From: JBBDNV01 sp040877415 | Lineage (GTDB): Bacteria; Planctomycetota; Planctomycetia; Pirellulales; PALSA-1355 | Direction of reading: 5' to 3' | Length of the DNA: 5,178 nucleotides | Assembly: GCA_040877415.1 (NCBI GenBank) | Contig: JBBDNV010000074.1 | Span: forward strand, 1-5,178 | In this document: piece by piece, positions 1 through 5,178 of the stretch | Position numbering within the stretch: the first letter of the stretch is position 1 | Layout: every line of letters starts with the position of its first letter | Made by a program: the position numbers and the translations under genes | The notes under the pieces: model-generated | The model's database searches: none | What the model was told of the DNA's origin: nothing | The model's input: only the letters and a program-made list of their open reading frames with translations

Positions 1-665
1 TGCCGCGGCGTGTTCGACAGGTGCTCTTCGGCCCGAATGACGTGCGTGATCTGGAAATCGAAATCGTCCACGACGCTGGCCAGATGATACAGGCACGTGC
101 CGTCGGTCCGCTGGATGACGTGATCCTGTTCGCGGGCCCACTCGAACTCGACGCGGCCGCGCACCAGGTCGTCGATCACGAGCGTCCCTGTGCGCGGCAT
201 TTTCAGACGCACGACCGGCTGACGGCCTTCGGCCTCGAAGCTTATTTCCGCCGCGGGCGTTTCGGCCATGAAGCGGCGGCTGTAGAGGAACGGTCGCTTT
301 TCGGCTTGGGCGATTTCGCGTTCGGCCTGCAGCTCCTCGGGCGTGGCGTAGTCGCGATAGGCGAAGCCGCCGGAAAGGAGCTTTTCGACCGCGGCCTGAT
401 AGCGGGCCAGCCGCTGCGACTGATAGTACGGCTCGAACGGTCCGCCCACTTCGGGCCCTTCGTCCCAATCGATGCCCAGCCAGCGAAAGCCGTGCAGAAT
501 GGGCGCCAAGGCGGCTTCGACGTTGCGTTCGGCGTCGGTGTCGTCGATGCGCAACAGAAACGTGCCGCCGTGCCGCCGCGCAAACAGCCAATTAAAGAGC
601 GCCGTGCGCACGCCGCCGATGTGCAGATAACCGGTCGGACTGGGAGCAAAACGCGTGCGAACCAT
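1..665 (-). CDS. gltX: Glutamyl-tRNA synthetase, N-terminal part (runs off window)
   Basis: Cytosolic class I aminoacyl-tRNA synthetase that charges tRNA-Glu with glutamate using ATP. Reading from the ATG at 665 gives 221 complete codons with no stop up to the window edge; family members are about 470-510 residues, so a little under half is present. Visible: FAPSPTGYLHIGG at residues 6-18 with the HIGH-type signature H15-I-G-G18, LLRIDDTD at 37-44 (usually RIEDTD), DWDEGPEVGGP at 66-76, and RAEEHLSNTPR at 211-221. The KMSKS loop lies beyond the window. The segment that carries zinc-binding cysteines in the E. coli enzyme (around residues 101-130 here) has none, so this is a zinc-less type. 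The only cysteine seen is C191. The start is fixed by the conserved motif six residues in. No clear Shine-Dalgarno is present. It lies 101 nt downstream of hpnG and is functionally unrelated to it. Discriminating versus non-discriminating specificity cannot be told from this part. Confidence 0.96.
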   Translation of the reverse strand, partial: MVRTRFAPSPTGYLHIGGVRTALFNWLFARRHGGTFLLRIDDTDAERNVEAALAPILHGFRWLGIDWDEGPEVGGPFEPYYQSQRLARYQAAVEKLLSGGFAYRDYATPEELQAEREIAQAEKRPFLYSRRFMAETPAAEISFEAEGRQPVVRLKMPRTGTLVIDDLVRGRVEFEWAREQDHVIQRTDGTCLYHLASVVDDFDFQITHVIRAEEHLSNTPR

Positions 666-671
666 GAAGCG

Positions 672-677
672 ATTATG
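672..677 (-). promoter_or_regulatory. Possible -10 element for gltX, leaderless spacing
   Basis: On the minus strand this reads CATAAT, five of six matches to the sigma-70 -10 consensus TATAAT. It is followed by six bases (CGCTTC) and then the gltX ATG, so transcription would begin at or next to the start codon. Seventeen bases upstream is TTTTCC, a poor -35. There is no Shine-Dalgarno in the gap, which fits a leaderless message but does not prove it. Confidence 0.35.
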
Positions 678-727
678 AAAGATTCGCCGCCCGAGGAAAA
701 GGCGCTAAGATGAAGCAGGTGTTTAGC

Positions 728-762
728 CCCAGGCCCACCGGGCCGGGCGGGATAAGCCGGCC
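728..762 (-). other. Two overlapping, mutually exclusive GC hairpins between hpnG and gltX
   Basis: Just after the hpnG stop codon the sequence can fold two ways. One stem pairs 732-736 (GGCCC) with 740-744 (GGGCC) around a 3-nt loop, and is extended by 728-730 with 745-747 past a bulged A. The other pairs 741-746 (GGCCGG) with 757-762 (CCGGCC). They share 741-746, so only one can form at a time. No T-run follows on the minus strand, so this is not a classical intrinsic terminator. It may act as a 3'-end or attenuation structure, or be GC-rich chance. Confidence 0.35.
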
Positions 763-766
763 ACCG

Positions 767-1651
767 TCAACTTTCATCCTGCCGCGGCAACTGCCCGATG
801 ACTCCCACCAGGAATTTCGCCAGGCGTTCGGAGGCAACCAGGGCGTCTTCCTTGAGCTGCCACATGTCCTTGATGCTCGAAGGGCGGCGGAGGATCGCGC
901 CGGCGGCGGCGCCTAGGCGTCCGGCGGTCGACTTTTTCTTGACCACGAGGTCGATGTCCCGCGGCAGGGTCTGATCGACCGCGTCGACGATCACGCGGAC
1001 CGAAAGAAAGCGCACTTTCTCGCTACGGCACACTTCGGCCACGCCCATCGATTCCATGTCGACGGCCAAGGCGCCGTGACGTTTTCCCAAGTCGCGCTTT
1101 TCGCCGGGTTCGCGAATCACGCGGTCGACCGTCAGTAGCCGTCCGACGTGTAGATGGGGCGAGGTGGCGGATTCGCTTTGGAGCTTGAAGTCGATGACCA
1201 GTTGCCGGTCGTCTGGGTCGACGATCGCGTCGGCCATCAGGATATCGCCGCGCGCCAAGCGCCCGTCGAGCGCGCCGGCGAAACCGGCTGAGACGATCCA
1301 CCGCGGGCGATGGCCGAGGATCAAGGCTTCGGTGGCCCGGGCCGCCCGAGGGCGACCGACGCCGCTTTCGACAATGACGATGCGCCGGCCGTCCAGCCCG
1401 CCTTCGCGCGCCACAAAGCCCGCGCCTTCGATTCGGACGACGCCGGCAAGCCGATCCACCAGCCCGCCGGCTTCGATCGGTAGCGCGAAGACGAGCCCCA
1501 CTTGACAAACCGGCCGCTCGTGTTTCGGCGGACCTTGTTCTCCGGCAGCTTGCGCTTGACGCGCCGCTTCGCCCGCGGCTTGAGCGGCTGCCTCGCGCAT
1601 TTTCTGGCGCGCTTGACCCAGAAGCCAGTTTCGCAGGAGTGGTTGCCACAT
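767..1651 (-). CDS. hpnG: HpnG-like hopanoid-associated nucleoside phosphorylase/nucleosidase
   Basis: Member of the PNP/UDP phosphorylase (MTA/SAH nucleosidase) superfamily, 294 residues from the ATG at 1651. The expected role is removal of adenine from adenosylhopane after HpnH, toward C35 hopanoids. Visible: GLVFALPIEA at 52-61, with E60 placed like the catalytic Glu of MTA/SAH nucleosidase; VESGVGRPRAARAT at 94-107; SAGFAGAL at 121-128; VDMES at 197-201 with E200, the ribose-binding type Glu; and RVIVDAVDQTLP at 219-230, where D223 matches the Asp that protonates the purine. The core therefore looks active. Residues 1 to about 47 form an Ala/Gln/Arg-rich helical extension starting with a Trp/Leu-rich patch. 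The C-terminus (about 240-290) also looks helical. Start: an in-frame GTG at 1684 would add 11 residues; ATG 1651 is preferred but neither has a Shine-Dalgarno, so the start is uncertain. The family call is strong; the HpnG role rests on position beside hpnH and shc. Confidence 0.85.
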   Translation of the reverse strand: MWQPLLRNWLLGQARQKMREAAAQAAGEAARQAQAAGEQGPPKHERPVCQVGLVFALPIEAGGLVDRLAGVVRIEGAGFVAREGGLDGRRIVIVESGVGRPRAARATEALILGHRPRWIVSAGFAGALDGRLARGDILMADAIVDPDDRQLVIDFKLQSESATSPHLHVGRLLTVDRVIREPGEKRDLGKRHGALAVDMESMGVAEVCRSEKVRFLSVRVIVDAVDQTLPRDIDLVVKKKSTAGRLGAAAGAILRRPSSIKDMWQLKEDALVASERLAKFLVGVIGQLPRQDES

Positions 1652-1690
1652 GGGAGCGGAGCCGGAGCATGAACGGGGCCACACGCAGTC

Positions 1691-1696
1691 ATTCTA
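1691..1696 (-). promoter_or_regulatory. Weak candidate -10 for hpnG
   Basis: Minus-strand TAGAAT matches five of six bases of TATAAT and lies about 40 bases before the hpnG ATG. The -35 position would fall inside the inverted-repeat element and shows no consensus (GCAAAG at 17-bp spacing). hpnG could equally be read through from hpnH, so this is only a possibility. Confidence 0.2.
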
Positions 1697-1702
1697 ATCA
1701 AC

Positions 1703-1798
1703 TAGCCCTCGGCTTTGCCCGGGGGAAGGCCGTTACCGTGAATCGGGATTGCGGTCGCGGTTGTGGACAAGAGAATCCCCCGGCGAAGCCGAGGTCTA
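1703..1798. repeat. 96-bp inverted-repeat element (REPIN/MITE-like) between hpnH and hpnG
   Basis: The arms are 1703-1726 and 1776-1798. Comparing the left arm with the reverse complement of the right, about 23 aligned positions carry two substitutions and one single-base indel; the shared core starts CCTCGGCTT and ends CCGGGGGA. The 49-bp centre shows no gene. Each arm can also fold on itself: in the right arm 1778-1784 pairs with 1788-1794 around GAA, with one G-T wobble. Two self-folding palindromes in opposite orientation, in a non-coding gap, is the layout of REPINs (paired REP sequences) and of small MITEs. I see no target-site duplication. It begins 20 nt after the hpnH stop, so as RNA it could also act as a 3' stabiliser or a leaky terminator of the shc-hpnH message. 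Repeat status needs other genomic copies. Confidence 0.6.
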
Positions 1799-1818
1799 TT
1801 CCAGGGAAGCGCAATGGC

Positions 1819-2838
1819 TCATCCCAACTGCCAAAGCGCCATTTTCAGCGTGTCGCCCAGGCGGCGGTTGACGCCCAATACGGCGGCCGGCTCGAAGCCG
1901 CAGTGGACCATGCAGTTCTCGCAGCGCGGATCGTTGCCACGGCCCAGCTTGTCCCAGTCGGTTTTTTCGACGAGATCGCGGTGCGTCTCGTAGTGGGCGT
2001 CGGTGATCAGGTAGCAGGGGCCTTTCCAGCCGCGCACGTTGCGCGTGGGGTTGGCCCAGGCGGCGCAGCGCAGCTCGCGCTCGCCGCGCAAAAATTCCAG
2101 GTAGATCGGCGATGTGCTCAGCCGGTACGAGGCGAGCAGCTTTTTCGCCTGGCGGAATTTTTCGTGGATGTCCTGGCGGGTCATGAAGATTTCCTGCGCC
2201 CCAAGCGGGTTCGTCTCCTCGACGGCGGCGTAGCCGTAGGCCGGCGACATCATGAACCCGTCGACGCCCAGCTCGGTGAGGTAGCTCAACAGCACGGCGA
2301 TTTCGTGCATGTCGGTTTCTTTGTAGATCGTGGTGTTCGAGCAGACCAGAAAGCCGGCGGCCTTGGCGGCCTTGATGCCTTCGATGGCCTCGGCGAACAC
2401 GCCCTCGCGCTCGACGGCCATGTCGTGCGTGGCCTCCATGCCGTCCAGGTGCACGTTCCAGAAGAAGCGGTTGGTGGGCTTGAAGCCGGCCAGCTTCTTG
2501 CGCGTAAACATGCCGTTGGTGCACAGGTAGATGTGCTTTTTGCGTTCGAGGATTTTGGCCACCAGCTCCTCGATCTGCGGATAGATCATCGGCTCGCCGC
2601 CGCAGATGCTCACGCACGGGGCGCCGCATTCGTCGACCGCCGCCAGGCATTCGTCGACGGTGAGCCGTTCCTTGATCGAGGGCGCGTATTCGCGGATGCG
2701 GCCGCAGCCGGTGCAGGTGAGATTGCAGGCGTGCAACGGCTCGAGCATCAACACCAGGGGAAACTTCTTTGCGCCGGAGAGCTTCTTGGTGAGCAAGTAG
2801 CTGGCCATCGTCCGCGTGAGCGAAAACGGAAAGCGCAT
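1819..2838 (-). CDS. hpnH: Radical SAM adenosylhopane synthase HpnH
   Basis: Radical SAM enzyme of 339 residues, the usual length. It cleaves S-adenosylmethionine and adds the 5'-deoxyadenosyl radical to diploptene to make adenosylhopane, the first committed step to C35 hopanoids. Visible: FPLVLMLEPLHACNLTC at 26-42; the [4Fe-4S] ligands C38, C42 and C45 in CxxxCxxC; the SAM-contacting GGEP at 80-83; YLCTN at 104-108 placing a cysteine at 106, the position reported to quench the substrate radical in studied HpnH; HLDG at 130-133; a C-terminal domain of the DUF3463 type with NPTRNVRGWKGPCYL at 263-277; and CENCMVHCG at 306-314. The start at 2838 has AGGGAG eight bases upstream and gives family numbering for Cys106. 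It follows shc by 39 nt in the same direction, so co-transcription is very likely. The stop is followed by the inverted-repeat element. Confidence 0.96.
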   Translation of the reverse strand: MRFPFSLTRTMASYLLTKKLSGAKKFPLVLMLEPLHACNLTCTGCGRIREYAPSIKERLTVDECLAAVDECGAPCVSICGGEPMIYPQIEELVAKILERKKHIYLCTNGMFTRKKLAGFKPTNRFFWNVHLDGMEATHDMAVEREGVFAEAIEGIKAAKAAGFLVCSNTTIYKETDMHEIAVLLSYLTELGVDGFMMSPAYGYAAVEETNPLGAQEIFMTRQDIHEKFRQAKKLLASYRLSTSPIYLEFLRGERELRCAAWANPTRNVRGWKGPCYLITDAHYETHRDLVEKTDWDKLGRGNDPRCENCMVHCGFEPAAVLGVNRRLGDTLKMALWQLG

Positions 2839-2846
2839 CGAGGGAT

Positions 2847-2852
2847 CTCCCT
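2847..2852 (-). promoter_or_regulatory. Ribosome binding site of hpnH, inside a small dyad
   Basis: Minus-strand AGGGAG, eight bases before the hpnH ATG, is the clearest Shine-Dalgarno in the window and fixes that start. It overlaps a short self-complementary sequence at 2841-2852 (AGGG, AGAT loop, CCCT on the minus strand), which could partly mask it in the RNA. The stem is only four base pairs, so any effect would be small. Confidence 0.65.
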
Positions 2853-2877
2853 GAGCGTCGGCGGAGTTTTTTCGTGT

Positions 2878-5019
2878 TCACAAACCGTGTACCGCGCCGT
2901 TCGGTCCGCGGCCGCCCGCGATCGCCCGGCACACCAGGCCAACAGCCGGCTCTTCGCGCGCCGCCGCGAGCCATTGCGACAGCGCGAGAAGCGGAAAATA
3001 GATCGGGTAGTAGTGATAGCGCAAGTAAAAGACTTGCGGGAATCCGGTGCCGGTAAATTCCGCCTCGTGCCAGGTGCCGTCGTCGCGCTGCTTGTGCACC
3101 AGATAGGCAATGCCGCGCGAAACCGCGGCCCTTTGCCCGTGGCCGGCCGCGACGAGACCCATCAAGGCCCAGGCGGTTTGCGAGGCGGTGGTGGGCCCTT
3201 GGCCGCGCCGATGCGGTTGGGCGTAGCTGTCGGGCGATTCGCCCCATCCGCCCGAAGGCTGCTGATGGGCCAAAAGCCAGTTCGCCCCACGCACGATCGC
3301 GGGATCGTCGGCCGCCACGCCCACCTCGCTCAATCCGACGATCGCCTGCCAGGTGCCGTAAATGTAGTTGACGCCCCAGCGGCCGAACCAGCTTCCGTCG
3401 GCTTGCTGCGAGCGGCGGATGTAGGCGGCCGCTCGATCGACCGCCGGATCGCCGACGCGCCGGCCCAGCCGCCCGAGTGCTTCCAACACGCGGCCGGTCA
3501 AATCGGGCGTGCTGGGGTCGATCATGGCGTTGTGGTCGGCAAACGGCACGTGGCAGAGAAACTCGTGATCGTTGTTGCGGTCGAACGCTCCCCAGCCGCC
3601 GTCGCGATTCTGCAAGGCCATCACCCAGGCCAGCGCCCGGCGGCTGGCGGCAGCCAGCGAATCGACGACGGCGATGCGCCGCCGCGCTTCGTTGGAACTT
3701 GCGGCGGACGAATGATCGACCAGCCGCAGGTCGGCGGGCAGCGTGCCCGGCCCGGCCGATTCCACCTGGCCCGCCAGCGCCATCAGCACCATCGCCGTGT
3801 CGTCGACGTCGGGATAAAACTCGTTGGCGTATTCGAAGGACCAGCCGGCCGGCTCGGCGGAGACCGTCTTCGACCAGTCGCCGCGTCGGCGCACTTCGCG
3901 TTCCAAGAGCCAATCGACGGCCCGCCGCGCGGCTTGGTGTGAGGGCTCCAGTCCGCCGGCGGAAAGCGCGCGCAGCGTGATCGCGGTATCCCACACGGGC
4001 GACTTGCACGGCTGCAGCCGCGCCGTGTCGTGTTCTTCGATCACCAGCGCGTCGAGGTGCTGGCGGCAGTATTTCATTTCGGGGCTGTCGTCGGCATAGC
4101 CCAGACATTTTAGCGCGATAACGCTCCAAATCATCGGCGGAAAGATGGCGCCCAGACCGTCGCTGCCGGCGAACCGTTCGACGACCCACTTTTCCGCCCT
4201 GGCCAGTGCCCGGCGGCGCAGCGGGGTCCAGCCGCGACGGTGAAAGAACTTGAGCGCGCGGTCCAGCGAGCGGAAAAACCTGTCCCAACTCACCAGCCCG
4301 GTGCCTCCCGATTGTCCCGGACAGTGCAAGGGCGGCCAATCGGCCGGCGGTTTCAAAAACAATTCGGAGATGTGCAATCGCGGATCGAGCCTGGCCACCG
4401 GCCGGCAGGCCGACATGATCGACAGCGGCACGATGATCGTCCGCGACCAGGCGCTGATGCGGTAAAGATTGATCGGAAACCACGAGGGCAACAGCAACGC
4501 CTCGGGCGGAACCGCGGGGCACCCGTCGTAGGAAATCTGTCCCAACAGCGCCAAATAATAGCGCGTAAAACTGTTCACCGCGTCGGCGCCGCCGTGTGCC
4601 AGAATGGCCCGGCGGGCGCGCTGCATCGGCCCCGAGCTGGGATCGTGCCCGGTGAGCTTGAGCGCGAAATAGGCTTTCACGCTGGCACTGACGTCGACCG
4701 GCCCGCCCGGATAGGTCGTCCATCCGCCTTGTTCGAGTTGCCGGGCGAGGATGTAGCGGGCCGCCTTGATGGCAACGTCGGCGGTACGCTCACCCAAGAA
4801 CGCCAACAGCAGGATGTACTCGCTCTCGAGGATCGTGTCGCCTTCGAGCTCGGCCACCCAATGGCCATCGGCGTGCTGTTCGTCGAGCAAAAAACCGCCG
4901 GTGCGCTCGATCGCGCGCCCGGCGGCCGCGGCGAGCTGGTCGTGGAGGTCAGCCGTGGAAGACGAGCCGGAGGGCTCGCCATGGAAGGGGACAACGCGCG
5001 CGTGCGGGTTGGGATTCAT
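2878..5019 (-). CDS. shc: Squalene-hopene cyclase
   Basis: Monotopic inner-membrane triterpene cyclase that converts squalene to hopene/hopanol, the entry step of the hopanoid pathway. 713 residues from ATG 5019, longer than the 631-residue Alicyclobacillus enzyme. Visible: FYPDVDDTAM at 401-410, with D404-V-D406-D407 as the DxDD proton-donor motif (D406 corresponds to catalytic D376 of the Alicyclobacillus protein); QW-type repeats at 48-54, 94-100, 470-476 (QNRDGGW), 538-544 (QQADGSW), 586-592 (QQPSGGW) and 644-650 (QRDDGTW); PSWFPINLYRISAWSRTIIVP at about 178-198; QPCKSPVWDTA at 336-346; and GTGFPQVFYLRYHYY at 657-671. About 30 extra residues, rich in Ala, Ser and Arg, sit between the DVDD helix and the next QW repeat (about 418-450). 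Start: in-frame TTG 5103 and ATG 5064 exist but lack Shine-Dalgarno sites and family-like sequence; ATG 5019 has only a weak GGA close by. hpnH follows after 39 nt. Confidence 0.97.
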   Translation of the reverse strand: MNPNPHARVVPFHGEPSGSSSTADLHDQLAAAAGRAIERTGGFLLDEQHADGHWVAELEGDTILESEYILLLAFLGERTADVAIKAARYILARQLEQGGWTTYPGGPVDVSASVKAYFALKLTGHDPSSGPMQRARRAILAHGGADAVNSFTRYYLALLGQISYDGCPAVPPEALLLPSWFPINLYRISAWSRTIIVPLSIMSACRPVARLDPRLHISELFLKPPADWPPLHCPGQSGGTGLVSWDRFFRSLDRALKFFHRRGWTPLRRRALARAEKWVVERFAGSDGLGAIFPPMIWSVIALKCLGYADDSPEMKYCRQHLDALVIEEHDTARLQPCKSPVWDTAITLRALSAGGLEPSHQAARRAVDWLLEREVRRRGDWSKTVSAEPAGWSFEYANEFYPDVDDTAMVLMALAGQVESAGPGTLPADLRLVDHSSAASSNEARRRIAVVDSLAAASRRALAWVMALQNRDGGWGAFDRNNDHEFLCHVPFADHNAMIDPSTPDLTGRVLEALGRLGRRVGDPAVDRAAAYIRRSQQADGSWFGRWGVNYIYGTWQAIVGLSEVGVAADDPAIVRGANWLLAHQQPSGGWGESPDSYAQPHRRGQGPTTASQTAWALMGLVAAGHGQRAAVSRGIAYLVHKQRDDGTWHEAEFTGTGFPQVFYLRYHYYPIYFPLLALSQWLAAAREEPAVGLVCRAIAGGRGPNGAVHGL

Positions 5020-5033
5020 GATTTCCAAGTGTG

Positions 5034-5121
5034 ACCGGACAAGACCCAATCGCCAGAGCGACATCGGGCCGCAAGCGGCCGCAAATTGCCGCTTGCACGC
5101 CAACGTGCGGATTTGTCCGGT
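5034..5121. repeat. Nested inverted repeats in the shc leader
   Basis: An outer inverted repeat pairs ACCGGACAA at 5034-5042 with TTGTCCGGT at 5113-5121, nine of nine. Inside it GCAAGCGGC at 5071-5079 pairs perfectly with GCCGCTTGC at 5088-5096 around an 8-nt loop. A competing 14-bp near-palindrome occupies 5067-5080 (GGCCGC, AA, GCGGCC), and GGCCGCAA occurs twice ten bases apart (5067, 5077). The region sits 15-102 nt upstream of the shc start. It could be a structured 5' leader, an operator region or a mobile short repeat. I recognise no known riboswitch class. Confidence 0.45.
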
Positions 5122-5142
5122 TGCTCTAAAGGCCTCCGTGCT

Positions 5143-5162
5143 GCGAATCTTCCCTGATTCGC
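5143..5162. promoter_or_regulatory. Perfect 7-bp dyad upstream of shc
   Basis: GCGAATC at 5143-5149 and GATTCGC at 5156-5162 are exact reverse complements separated by six bases. No T-run follows on either strand, so it is not a typical intrinsic terminator. The size and position, about 125-145 bases before the shc start, would suit a dimeric repressor site or a hairpin at the start of the leader. A weak promoter-like pair (TTGCCG, 17 bp, AAGATT on the minus strand) overlaps it, but I do not rely on it. Confidence 0.35.
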
Positions 5163-5178
5163 CAAGTCCGGCAACTCC

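Noticed and set aside
21..713. A 230-codon plus-strand open frame antisense to gltX
   Set aside because: The opposite strand encodes unambiguous GluRS motifs, and this frame has no family-like sequence or ribosome site.
1652..1684. Upstream GTG start for hpnG adding 11 residues
   Set aside because: It has no ribosome site, and the ATG at 1651 begins the Trp/Leu helix cleanly. It remains possible.
1639..3942. A 767-codon open frame on the plus strand across hpnG's start, hpnH and much of shc
   Set aside because: It is antisense to well-conserved genes, its translation is Gly/Ala/Val/Arg-rich with no recognisable motif, and long antisense frames are common in GC-rich DNA.
1796..4723. A 975-codon open frame on the minus strand overlapping hpnH and shc in another phase
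   Set aside because: The translation is Arg/Ala-rich and low in complexity, while the overlapping frames carry clear HpnH and Shc motifs. It is a shadow frame.
5020..5103. N-terminal extension of shc from TTG 5103 or ATG 5064
   Set aside because: No Shine-Dalgarno precedes either, the added residues look unlike cyclase N-termini, and the stretch contains the inverted repeats of the leader.
5020..5178. tRNA, small RNA gene or known riboswitch in the shc leader
   Set aside because: The hairpins do not form a cloverleaf, and I recognise no conserved riboswitch core.
1..5178. CRISPR array, transposase, phage or defence genes
   Set aside because: There are no spaced direct-repeat arrays and no such protein motifs on either strand.

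Overview
This is a GC-rich (roughly 60-65% by eye) bacterial window in which every supported gene lies on the minus strand, read from high to low coordinates: squalene-hopene cyclase (2878-5019), the radical-SAM adenosylhopane synthase HpnH (1819-2838), an HpnG-like nucleoside phosphorylase (767-1651), and the N-terminal part of glutamyl-tRNA synthetase GltX (1-665, cut by the window edge). The first three form a compact hopanoid gene cluster. The protein flavour (long HpnG-type protein with an Ala/Gln-rich N-terminal helix, zinc-less GluRS with an AxxEHLSNTPR block, the cyclase wording) resembles Planctomycetes as I remember them. That placement is inference from recall, not a search.

Layout, transcription order. 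5020-5178 is a non-coding leader upstream of shc that holds a perfect 7-bp dyad, a 9-bp hairpin and a wider 9-bp inverted repeat. shc encodes a 713-residue cyclase with the DVDD catalytic motif and a set of QW repeats. A 39-nt gap with a Shine-Dalgarno separates it from hpnH, whose product has CxxxCxxC and the Cys106 expected of the family. The 167-nt hpnH-hpnG gap contains a 96-bp inverted-repeat element shaped like a REPIN or MITE. hpnG follows, then a 101-nt gap with two mutually exclusive GC hairpins and a promoter-like CATAAT, then gltX.

How the genes work together. Shc cyclises squalene to hopene/hopanol. HpnH adds a 5'-deoxyadenosyl group to diploptene to give adenosylhopane. HpnG removes adenine from it to give the ribosyl intermediate that leads to C35 bacteriohopanepolyols. 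GltX is a housekeeping gene with no pathway link and probably has its own promoter.

I do not see a wholly new system. The points most worth a second look are the 96-bp inverted-repeat element, the structured shc leader, the N-terminal extension of the HpnG-like protein, the insertion just after the cyclase catalytic motif, and a possible leaderless start for gltX.
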